DNA from: Betaproteobacteria bacterium
GTDB lineage: Bacteria > Acidobacteriota > Terriglobia > Acidiferrales > UBA7541
NCBI GenBank assembly: GCA_903970165.1
Contig: CAJCHZ010000070.1
Coordinates: forward strand, 1-45,718
Direction of reading: 5' to 3'
DNA length: 45,718 nucleotides
The translations under genes and the position numbers were made by a program. Below, in pieces: positions 1 through 7,845 of the stretch. The notes beneath the pieces were generated by a model. That model was given only the letters and a program-made list of their open reading frames with translations. It was not told the DNA's origin and did not search any database. The stretch's first letter is position 1, and each line of letters starts with the position of its first letter.

Positions 1-587
1 CGGCCACGTCGACGGCGGTGACGCCCAATCCATCTCTTGCTGACGCGGCGAAGGTTCCCGACACCACGACTGCATCGGTTGATCCTGCCGGAGCCGCTCC
101 CGCGGGCTCTACCGGCGCGCAAAACACGCAATCTGGCCAATCTGCGCCGGACTCTTCTGCCGCGAATTCCGCCCCGCCTGCCGACGGAAATGCTCCGGGG
201 ACCAATGGAGGTGGCGGCGCAGTTCCCGCGCCTGGAAAGAAGGCAGCGAGCAAACCGAAAAAATCCGACGCACAGCAAACCTCAAGCACGGACACGGTTC
301 CTGCGGAAGTTGACGAATCGCTGAAACCAGAAGAGATCGAGCGCCGCTATGACGAGGTGGACGGGCGTGCGGCTGCCGTCTCGCAATCCCTTGACAATAT
401 CAAGCGAGCGCAAGCGGCCTCGGGTTATGGGCTGCGCGGCGATATCGTTGCCGCTGAGCAGCACATGAAGACAGACTTCGCCAAAGCGCAGTCATACATC
501 CAAAAACAAGACATGAAGAATGCGAAGAAATACCTCGACATGGGTGAAGCGGAGTTGCAAACCATCGAGAAATTCCTCGGACACTGA
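1..587 (+). CDS. Unrecognised Ala/Pro/Ser-rich protein, 5'-truncated by the window edge
   Basis: The frame is open to the first base of the window. The first possible start is a GTG at 18 with no ribosome binding site before it, so the true start very probably lies outside. The visible N-terminal half is low-complexity (Ala, Pro, Ser, Thr, Gly) and looks like a disordered or periplasm-spanning linker, followed by a short Lys-rich patch. The last ~85 residues are charged and helical in character (from about ELSKPEEIERRYDEVD-like sequence to the Leu-Gly-His end), with spaced Gln/Ala/Lys residues as in a helical-hairpin or TPR-like domain. I recognise no family. Such tails occur on multi-domain regulators, for example C-terminal to kinase domains, but nothing visible here proves that. 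Confidence 0.6.
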   Translation, partial: ATSTAVTPNPSLADAAKVPDTTTASVDPAGAAPAGSTGAQNTQSGQSAPDSSAANSAPPADGNAPGTNGGGGAVPAPGKKAASKPKKSDAQQTSSTDTVPAEVDESLKPEEIERRYDEVDGRAAAVSQSLDNIKRAQAASGYGLRGDIVAAEQHMKTDFAKAQSYIQKQDMKNAKKYLDMGEAELQTIEKFLGH

Positions 588-822
588 GCGGCCATCGTCG
601 CAGACAAAGCGGTTATCTCAAGCTTTCACTTCGCTCAGACAAAAAGCATGACCCAGCCTGCGTTTTAGAAATAAGAAAAACATTACACAGGCTTTCCAAA
701 TGGAGGAGAAGGCGGAGCCGCTTTTCGATTTTGGATGAGTACGCATCCGCGCAGCCGTCTGTGATATATTTTGGACGTTTTCCGGTGCTCTTTCCCTGCC
801 GCTAATCCTCGAGGGGGTCCCC

Positions 823-2640
823 ATGCAACTTCTTCGTTCACACAGAAAGTTGATATCCGTATTTGTGGTTCTCGCGGTGGTTTGTATTTTTGGAATGGTG
901 GCTGTGGCCCGAAACCATTCCGGTCCGGCGATGGCGCTGGCTATGGCGCCCGCTGCGCCTGTACCGGAAGCCTGTGCTAATGATGACAGCGGATTGAAAT
1001 TGCCCACAGGATTTTGCGCCACCATTTTTGCCGACGGTATTGGTCACGCGCGCCACATGGTTGTTTCATCGAGTGGTGTGGTGTACGTGAACACCTGGTC
1101 GGGCCGCTATTACGGCAACGACACGCCGCATGAAGGCGGCTTCCTGGTAGCTCTGCAAGACAAAACCGGAGCGGGGAAAGCAGGCGTCATCGAGCGCTTT
1201 GGCGAAACCGTGCAGACCGGCGGCGCAGGCGGCACAGGCATCGGTATATACAAGGGTTCGCTCTTCGCGGAAATTAACGACCGCATCGTCCGCTATTCCC
1301 TGCCGTCCAGCTCGAACGTTCCAAGCGATCCTCCCGTCACGATCGTCTTCGGGTTGCCGCTCACTGGCGATCATCCGATGCATCCCTTCCTCATCAGCTC
1401 TGACGGCTCCATGTACGTTGACGTGGCCAGCGCCACCAATTCCTGCCAGCTCAAGAATCGCACGCTCAAATCGCCCGGAAACGATCCCTGCACCGAACTG
1501 GAAACGCGCGCGGGCATCTGGCGCTACGACGCCAACAAAACGGATCAAGCTTTTTCCAAGGCCGAGCGCTACGCCACCGGAATTCGCAACGGCGAAGGCT
1601 TTGCCCTCGATGAAAAAGGCCGCCTCTTTGTAACGCAGCACGGCCGCGACCAGCTCCACACCAATTGGCCGGACTTTTACAAACCTGATGAGGAAGCAAC
1701 TCTCCCCGCGGAAGAAGTCGTCCTCCTCAAGTCCGGCGGCGATTATGGATGGCCCGAGTGCTACTACGACTCCTTTGCGCAGAAGCTCGTGCTCGCTCCG
1801 GAATACGGCGGTGACGGGGGCAATAAGCTCGGCCCCTGCCCCAACAAGATCGCTCCGGCCGCGGCCTTCCCCGCCCACTGGGCGCCGAACGCGATGACCC
1901 GCTACGACAAAAAGCAGTTCCCCCCGCGCTATACCAAAGGCGTCTTTATCGCGTTCCACGGTTCCTGGAATCGTGCGCCCTACACACAGGGTGGCTACAA
2001 CGTGGTGTTTCAACCGCTCGCGGACGGCAGAGCATCCGCTCCGTGCGAGATCTTCGCCGATGGTTTCGCCGGTGGCTTTATGTCGCCGGACAAAGCGCTA
2101 CACCGCCCCAGCGGCCTTGCGGTTGGTCCTGATGGTTCGCTTTACATTTCTGACGACGTGCGCGGACGCATCTACCGTGTCGTCTATCGCGGCGGGGCCA
2201 TGGGTGCGGCAATCGGCACCACGCCTTGCCCGAGCAATACAGCTCCGGCTGGGGATATCGCTGAAAAACCAGCCGCCCCGCCTGAAGGCACGCATCCAGA
2301 CGCAGGCGCCGCAACCAACGTTCCCGTGCCCGAAGGAGCCACGGCGGAAATGGTGGCACTCGGAGCGCGCATCTATCGCGGCGAAGTCGGTGGCGCGGCT
2401 TGCACAGGTTGCCACGGCGACAAAGGCCAGGGCTCGGTCCTGGGTCCCGATCTAACCGGGAAGAAGTGGCTTTGGGGCGATGGCAGTTTTGCCTCAATTA
2501 CCAAGACCATTCGCGAAGGCGTCTCGCAACCAAAACAATATCGCAGCCCGATGCCAGAGATGGGCGGCGCACAACTTACTCCCGAGCAAGTGTCGGCAGT
2601 CGCAGCCTACGTGTGGAGCATCAGTCACAGCACCAAATAG
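823..2640 (+). CDS. PQQ-type sugar (glucose/sorbosone) dehydrogenase fused to a cytochrome c domain
   Basis: The protein has 605 residues. It starts with an N-terminal signal or anchor segment (about residues 8-25), then a six-bladed beta-propeller typical of soluble PQQ glucose/sorbosone dehydrogenases. Recognisable propeller stretches include TGIRNGEGFALDEKGRLFVTQ, SGGDYGWPECYY, FIAFHGSWNR and HRPSGLAVGPDGSLYISDD. The C-terminal ~90 residues are a cytochrome c domain with the heme motif CTGCH at residues 527-531 and a likely Met axial ligand in the PMPEMGG stretch. The family oxidises aldoses or related polyols in the periplasm using PQQ, and the fused heme would accept the electrons. A purine-rich site (GAGGGGG) precedes the ATG. 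No PQQ biosynthesis genes are in the window. The substrate is unknown. Confidence 0.88.
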   Translation: MQLLRSHRKLISVFVVLAVVCIFGMVAVARNHSGPAMALAMAPAAPVPEACANDDSGLKLPTGFCATIFADGIGHARHMVVSSSGVVYVNTWSGRYYGNDTPHEGGFLVALQDKTGAGKAGVIERFGETVQTGGAGGTGIGIYKGSLFAEINDRIVRYSLPSSSNVPSDPPVTIVFGLPLTGDHPMHPFLISSDGSMYVDVASATNSCQLKNRTLKSPGNDPCTELETRAGIWRYDANKTDQAFSKAERYATGIRNGEGFALDEKGRLFVTQHGRDQLHTNWPDFYKPDEEATLPAEEVVLLKSGGDYGWPECYYDSFAQKLVLAPEYGGDGGNKLGPCPNKIAPAAAFPAHWAPNAMTRYDKKQFPPRYTKGVFIAFHGSWNRAPYTQGGYNVVFQPLADGRASAPCEIFADGFAGGFMSPDKALHRPSGLAVGPDGSLYISDDVRGRIYRVVYRGGAMGAAIGTTPCPSNTAPAGDIAEKPAAPPEGTHPDAGAATNVPVPEGATAEMVALGARIYRGEVGGAACTGCHGDKGQGSVLGPDLTGKKWLWGDGSFASITKTIREGVSQPKQYRSPMPEMGGAQLTPEQVSAVAAYVWSISHSTK

Positions 2641-2743
2641 CTTTTGATAAGGACGCCCGGTTGCCTGTTAGCCCCTTCCGCCGCGAGGCGCAGGAATCTA
2701 ACGATCGCCCGCTGCCTGCATCAAACCTGCGGGGTAGAACAGC

Positions 2744-3793
2744 GTGAGCGGTGAATTGGTTCTTGTTACTGGCGGGTCAGGCTTCATCGGCGCACACTGC
2801 ATCCTGCAACTCGCGGCTGCGGGCTATCGCGTTCGCACCACGGTTCGTTCTCTCAAGCGCGAGCCCGAAGTGCGAACCATGCTCAAGCAAGGCGGCGCCG
2901 ATCCCCTTGATCGACTGTCCTTCTTCAGCGCCGATCTGACCTCGGACGAAGGCTGGCCCGAAGCCGCCGCCGGCTGCGACTTCGTTCTTCATGTTGCTTC
3001 GCCCTTCCCTTCCGGAGTACCAAAACACGAGGACGACCTCATCATCCCCGCACGCGAAGGCACCCTCCGTGTGCTCCGGGCCGCCCGCAACGCCGGAGTC
3101 AAGCGCGTCGTCCTGACATCCTCTTTCGCTGCGATCGGCTACGGCCACAAAGAACAGACCGCTCCCTTCAGCGAAAAAGATTGGACCGACCCCAACGCTC
3201 CCGACGTGAGCGCGTACACAAAATCCAAAACTCTGGCTGAACGTGCCGCCTGGGATTTTGTCGCCACAGAAGGCCCCTCTCTCGAACTTTCCGTCGTCAA
3301 TCCCGTTGGCGTTTTCGGCCCCGCCCTCGGTCCCGATTTTGCAACCTCTATCCTCATCGTTCAGCGCATGATGGATGGCGCCGTTCCCGGCTGCCCGCAA
3401 ATCTATTTTGGTTTGGTGGACGTTCGGGATGTGGCCGACATGCACCTTCGCGCCATGACACATCCCGCAGCGAAAGGCGAACGCTTCCTGGCCGTCGCCG
3501 GTGATTTCATGTCCGCGCTTGAAATCGCAAACGTACTGAAAACCCGCATGGGCCATCTCGCCAAACGGGTACCCACACGTCAACTCCCCAATTGGCTCGT
3601 GCGCGTCGCCGCGATGCGCGATCCAGCCATAAAACTAATTCTCCCCGAACTCGGCAAACGCAAGAATGCCACCAACGAAAAAGCCAAACGGGTCCTCGGC
3701 TGGGCCCCGCGATCCAGCGAAGATTCGATCGTTGCCTCCGCCGAAAGCCTCGCTCGCCTCGGCCTCCTGAAGGACAGCCCGAAAAATTCTTAG
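2744..3793 (+). CDS. NAD(P)-dependent epimerase/reductase, dihydroflavonol-4-reductase-like
   Basis: Extended short-chain dehydrogenase of 349 residues with a GTG start. The N-terminal Rossmann motif is VTGGSGFIGAH (residues 8-18), followed by an Arg-rich stretch after beta-2 (TTVRSLKRE) that suggests NADPH preference. The catalytic YxxxK pair is Tyr158/Lys162 in YTKSK, preceded by the conserved TSSFAAIGYG segment. Length and motifs fit the dihydroflavonol-reductase-like aldehyde/ketone reductases common in soil bacteria. The gene begins about 100 bases after the sugar dehydrogenase on the same strand and could be cotranscribed with it, though no pathway link is evident. The substrate cannot be assigned. 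Confidence 0.9.
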   Translation: MSGELVLVTGGSGFIGAHCILQLAAAGYRVRTTVRSLKREPEVRTMLKQGGADPLDRLSFFSADLTSDEGWPEAAAGCDFVLHVASPFPSGVPKHEDDLIIPAREGTLRVLRAARNAGVKRVVLTSSFAAIGYGHKEQTAPFSEKDWTDPNAPDVSAYTKSKTLAERAAWDFVATEGPSLELSVVNPVGVFGPALGPDFATSILIVQRMMDGAVPGCPQIYFGLVDVRDVADMHLRAMTHPAAKGERFLAVAGDFMSALEIANVLKTRMGHLAKRVPTRQLPNWLVRVAAMRDPAIKLILPELGKRKNATNEKAKRVLGWAPRSSEDSIVASAESLARLGLLKDSPKNS

Positions 3794-3906
3794 CAAGTCA
3801 GTTGTCTCCTTCGTCCGTGTATTTAATCAAAGCTTCCGTCTCCAGATTTGGTATCGCCTTTGCAATTGGCTGCAAGAGGAGAGCCTATCCTTCGAGTCAA
3901 CGGACG

Positions 3907-4353
3907 CTATTTAGTTTCCTTCAGGTGGGGCTCCATGCTGAGGTTCATGCTTACTTTTGGTTCGTGCGGCCACGCTCTCGCGGATTTTTGGTTTAGGGCT
4001 GGCGTTGCATGGTCACATCGCGCCACTTCGTAGCAAGCAAACCTCACGCCCACTCCAATCTTGCCCGACGCCGCATTCACCTGTTCGACTCGTACCGCCG
4101 GGCCGATGCATCGCCACTCCGTTGGGGGCTCGCCGGTAATTTCCTCTGGCATTTTGAGAAGAATCTCGACGGCTTGGCCCTTTCTAATCATCGTGTTCGT
4201 AACAAAGAAGATTCCGCGCTCGGAAAGGTCCACGGACTCTGCTCTGTGCTCGGGCACGAGCGATTTCCAGACTCGCACTCGCAGAGCAGCTTTTATCTGG
4301 AAGCGCCGGACGTTGCGCCGATCCATTCCTGTGCGGTCCGCTCGGTGAGTCAT
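3907..4353 (-). CDS. PilZ-domain protein
   Basis: A 148-residue protein whose central ~100 residues match the PilZ fold: an Arg cluster near the start (DRRNVRRF), the [D/N]-x-S-x-x-G element as DLSERG, and a beta-barrel pattern ending in GVGVRFACYE. PilZ domains bind cyclic di-GMP through the RxxxR and DxSxxG elements, and both are recognisable here, so binding is plausible. The C-terminal ~30 residues form a charged tail with no known domain. The start is supported by GGAGG six bases before the ATG. This is an orphan PilZ gene; its downstream target is unknown. Confidence 0.82.
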   Translation of the reverse strand: MTHRADRTGMDRRNVRRFQIKAALRVRVWKSLVPEHRAESVDLSERGIFFVTNTMIRKGQAVEILLKMPEEITGEPPTEWRCIGPAVRVEQVNAASGKIGVGVRFACYEVARCDHATPALNQKSARAWPHEPKVSMNLSMEPHLKETK

Positions 4354-4975
4354 GAAGTACCTCCGCGCAGCGTGGCCGTCTGCGGCGGCCCAAGACTAGA
4401 ATGGGCAAATTTCAAGATGCGAGCGGTCGATCGTTGTGTGAAGACTCGTTTTTGTACTGCCCCGCGGTGGCGTGCGCGTGGTATCGGACTGAAACAGCCT
4501 CGCTTTCGGTAACATGAGCGGAATCTCATTGTTCTTAGCTATTAGCGATCCCCAAGCTTTCGGCCGATGTCGCCGCGACGCAGTGGTTTACGCGTGGGGG
4601 TTAACGTGGGCTTGGCCAGTCTCTTCGGCAGGGCTTGGGTTCTACCATCAGCGAGAATGTTCCGGAGTGTCGGGGGTATCCTGGGACAATCAATAAAGGG
4701 TGACAGCACCATGCCGCCGATTTGGTTCCGTGCCGACTGATACTCGAAACGGATATTGCCCAGCGAGACACATGCCTCCTGAACGATACTTGTCCCTGCC
4801 TGTACCTAAATCTACTCTTAGCTTGCGAAGGTACTAGTCCCCCATCAAGGGATTACCGTTTTCGTTCAGGACCTAACAGCAGAAGACTGCCGAAGCCAGG
4901 CGGGAAAAAGCGGGATAGTCGCCTTCCACGCCGCGGGTGCCTGAAGTGGTCGCCAACGCCAGGAGAAAGAACCTA
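4354..4975. other. Gene-free stretch between divergent PilZ and Kelch genes
   Basis: About 620 bases without a convincing gene on either strand. Short open frames exist but none has a ribosome binding site or recognisable protein. It must hold the promoters of both flanking genes. The 3' part is a long leader for the Kelch gene and contains CTGCCGAAGC at 4888-4897, a ten-base string that also occurs in the leader of the sedolisin gene. I could not identify a known riboswitch or a confident promoter. Confidence 0.5.
4961..4965 (+). promoter_or_regulatory. Ribosome binding site fixing the Kelch lipoprotein start
   Basis: AGGAG followed by ten bases and then ATG at 4976. It selects this ATG over the in-frame GTG at 4937, and the resulting protein begins directly with a lipoprotein signal peptide. 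Confidence 0.75.
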
Positions 4976-7696
4976 ATGAAGGTCACATTCAAGTTCCTAT
5001 TTGCGGCCAGCCTTTTGTCGCTTTCCATGATTCTCGCCGCGTGCAGCAGCCTGCCTGCAGGGACGACCACAACCGGGGGTTCGACGTTTACAATCAGCGG
5101 GAATATCACGAACCTGGTTGGAAGCGGCATGGTTATCGCGGATAACGGGACTGACATGCTTACCATAACCGGGACAGGGACAGTGCCCTTCACCTTTAAG
5201 AAGTCCGTCTCCAGCTATTCCGTTACCGTGCTTACCCCACCCTCGAACCCGGCTCAGACGTGCACAGTGACAGGCGGCACAGGAACTGCGACAGCCGCTG
5301 TCACTACTGTGTCCATCGCATGCACTACGAATCCGGTCACGGCGACAATAGGCGGAATGGTGTCCGGCCTCGTCAACGGATCGAGCGTGATCCTGCAGAA
5401 TAACGGCGGGGATAGCCTAACGATTGTCGGGACCACAGCCGCGAGCATTTCTTTCACATTTTCGGCTCCTGTAACTGGTCCGACGGACGCCTACGCGGTA
5501 ACCGTCAATACTCAGCCCACGGGACCCAACCAGATTTGCACGGTCGCTAAGGGCAGTGGAACGGCTACGGCGAATGTCACCGACGTGGCAGTGACGTGCG
5601 TATTGAGCTACACGATTGGCGGGACGGTCAGCGGCCTTGTCGGTACCGGGTTGATTCTGGAAGACAGCACCACTATGGAACAGCTCCCTATCAGCCCTGC
5701 CAACGGGAATCAGGCCTTCACGTTTAAGCAACTGGTTCCAACGGGAACCATGTATACCGTTACGGTCTTTGCGGAGCCTACCGGTCCGGGGCAGACCTGC
5801 ACGGTCGCGACAGGAACAGGCAGCGGCACGGCGACCTCGAACGTGACCAGCGTGCAGATTAATTGTCCCGCTGTGACGTACAGCATTGGAGGAGTAGTTG
5901 TTGGGCTGCAGGGCAAGACTCCCACACCACCAAACTCAATCGATCTACCACTGACTGACGGCAGCTTCCAGATACAGAACAACCTGGGCAACACCCTAGT
6001 CGTCACGCAAAATGGGCCCTTTACCTTTGCCACGCCCGAAGCGCTGGACGACCAATACGAAATCTCGGTTTTTCATGGTGCCAGCACCCAGACTCAGGGA
6101 TGCACGCTGTGGAATTACAAAGGCGTGGTGACTGCTAACGTTACAAGCATCGTCGTCGATTGCGCTCATAACGACTGGACCTGGACCGATGGTACGAACA
6201 TAGCCGGCACGATTTCACAGCCGCAGTACGGCAATTTCCCCTCCAGCGCGCCTACAAGCACTCCGGACCCGCTTACGAACACGCCTGGGGCACGGTACAG
6301 CGGCGCCACATGGACGGACAAGTATGGGAATCTCTTCCTCTTCGGCGGAGACGGCTGGGAATTGAGCGGGAACCCCCAGCCCGCCAATATTAATGGGCCA
6401 ATGAGTGACATGTGGGTTTGCGCTAAGATCGGCGATTACTGCCAGTGGCAACTGATCGGAGGCTACGACACCACGGCCGCTACGCCGCCGCCCGGCGCAA
6501 CCTTCACCACCGTGGGCGGTGGGATCTATTACTATGCTCAATTTGGCCTTGGCTATCCTACTCCGGTTCCAGGAGCACGATTGGGGGCAGCTACCTGGAC
6601 CGACGCTTCAGGAAATTTCTGGATTTTTGGTGGCTCCGACACCCATGACTTTGCGAATGATCTATGGGAATACAACACGGCCAGCTTGAACCCCAGTAAC
6701 TACACGACCACGGAAGGCACGTGGGTGGAGAAAGTCGCTGGTGGGGCGAATCAAGGGGGCACCTATTCGGGTGGAACGCTGATTCCTGGCGCTCGCACAA
6801 ACGCCGTCACTTGGACGGATGCTTCTGGGAACTTCTGGTTGTTCGGTGGCTATGGCTATGACAGCCAATCGACCCTTGGATACCTGAATGATTTGTGGGA
6901 GTACACGGGCGGCGCGTGGGTTTTCGTCTCCGGTGGAACGACCAACCTGGCTAACCAGAATGGAAACTACGGAAGCCAGAACACCGCGGCAACGACCAAT
7001 ATGCCTGGCGGACGACAAGAAGCTGTCGGCTGGGCCGATGCCAGTGGGAACCTGTGGCTCTTTGGCGGAGAAGGTCTGGATTCCGTTGGAACCTCGAATG
7101 GCATCCTTAACGATCTGTGGGTGTACAACATCAGCGGTAAGGAATGGACGTTCGTAGCCGGCTCAAGTACGGCAAACAAGACCGGGGTCTATCCGTCTCA
7201 AACTGTCACAGGTCCTGCGAATACGACGTACGCAGCGGGGACGTGTGGCCTGTCTGTTGGCGATGCTCCCCTCTCCTGCGGGCCTGTCTCCCTGACCGGC
7301 GCGCTACCCGGATCCCGCTGGGGTGCCAGCGCCTGGGTTGACGCGGCAGGGAATTTCTGGCTCCTGGGAGGATGGGGATTGGATTCGACCGGAACCAATG
7401 GTAACGGCGCCCTGAACGACCTGTGGGTCTATACCCCCAACTCCACGGCTACCGCGACCGGCACTTGGGCGTGGATCAAGGGTTCGAACACGGGTAGCCA
7501 AAACGGCATCTATGGGAACGAGATAATCCCATTCGAGACCTACGAACTTTGGACCCCCGGCGGTCGCAGCAACGCGATGCATTGGACTGACTCCAAGGGC
7601 CAGTTCTGGCTCTTCGGCGGCGCGGGTTACGACTCCACTAACACAACCGGAAACGGCTACCTCAACGACATGTGGCGGTATCTGCCGTATCCATGA
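4976..7696 (+). CDS. Kelch-repeat lipoprotein with N-terminal tandem beta repeats
   Basis: From ATG 4976 the protein has 906 residues. Residues 1-23 are a lipoprotein signal peptide ending in ILAAC, so Cys23 should be lipidated. Residues ~35-400 hold four tandem ~85-residue beta-rich repeats. Each opens with IGG-x-V-x-GL or a close variant and closes with a Cys-Thr-Val...GT-x-TA-x-VT-x-V-x-x-x-C pattern, so each carries a probable disulfide pair. Residues ~415-900 hold six Kelch-type blades with the recurring pattern G-[AGS]-R-x-x-A-x-x-W-x-D-x-x-G-x-[LF]-[WF]-[LI]-[FL]-G-G. Six blades would close a propeller. The likely location is a cell-surface or periplasmic lipoprotein that binds protein or carbohydrate. 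No catalytic residues are identifiable. Confidence 0.85.
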   Translation: MKVTFKFLFAASLLSLSMILAACSSLPAGTTTTGGSTFTISGNITNLVGSGMVIADNGTDMLTITGTGTVPFTFKKSVSSYSVTVLTPPSNPAQTCTVTGGTGTATAAVTTVSIACTTNPVTATIGGMVSGLVNGSSVILQNNGGDSLTIVGTTAASISFTFSAPVTGPTDAYAVTVNTQPTGPNQICTVAKGSGTATANVTDVAVTCVLSYTIGGTVSGLVGTGLILEDSTTMEQLPISPANGNQAFTFKQLVPTGTMYTVTVFAEPTGPGQTCTVATGTGSGTATSNVTSVQINCPAVTYSIGGVVVGLQGKTPTPPNSIDLPLTDGSFQIQNNLGNTLVVTQNGPFTFATPEALDDQYEISVFHGASTQTQGCTLWNYKGVVTANVTSIVVDCAHNDWTWTDGTNIAGTISQPQYGNFPSSAPTSTPDPLTNTPGARYSGATWTDKYGNLFLFGGDGWELSGNPQPANINGPMSDMWVCAKIGDYCQWQLIGGYDTTAATPPPGATFTTVGGGIYYYAQFGLGYPTPVPGARLGAATWTDASGNFWIFGGSDTHDFANDLWEYNTASLNPSNYTTTEGTWVEKVAGGANQGGTYSGGTLIPGARTNAVTWTDASGNFWLFGGYGYDSQSTLGYLNDLWEYTGGAWVFVSGGTTNLANQNGNYGSQNTAATTNMPGGRQEAVGWADASGNLWLFGGEGLDSVGTSNGILNDLWVYNISGKEWTFVAGSSTANKTGVYPSQTVTGPANTTYAAGTCGLSVGDAPLSCGPVSLTGALPGSRWGASAWVDAAGNFWLLGGWGLDSTGTNGNGALNDLWVYTPNSTATATGTWAWIKGSNTGSQNGIYGNEIIPFETYELWTPGGRSNAMHWTDSKGQFWLFGGAGYDSTNTTGNGYLNDMWRYLPYP

Positions 7697-7845
7697 TTCG
7701 GTGTTCGTCGCGGCCTCGCGTGGCTTCGATTCGCGCGCGCGGCAATTTGACCCTTCGACTTTTGTATCGGGGCCATCGGCCCGTAAACAGCGTGCAAGGA
7801 CGGTAGCATCGCCAGAAAACTTTCGCTTTTGACCATGGCGCTGGC

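Noticed and set aside
1066..2013. A 315-codon open frame on the minus strand
   Set aside because: Antisense to the sugar dehydrogenase and without any family signature.
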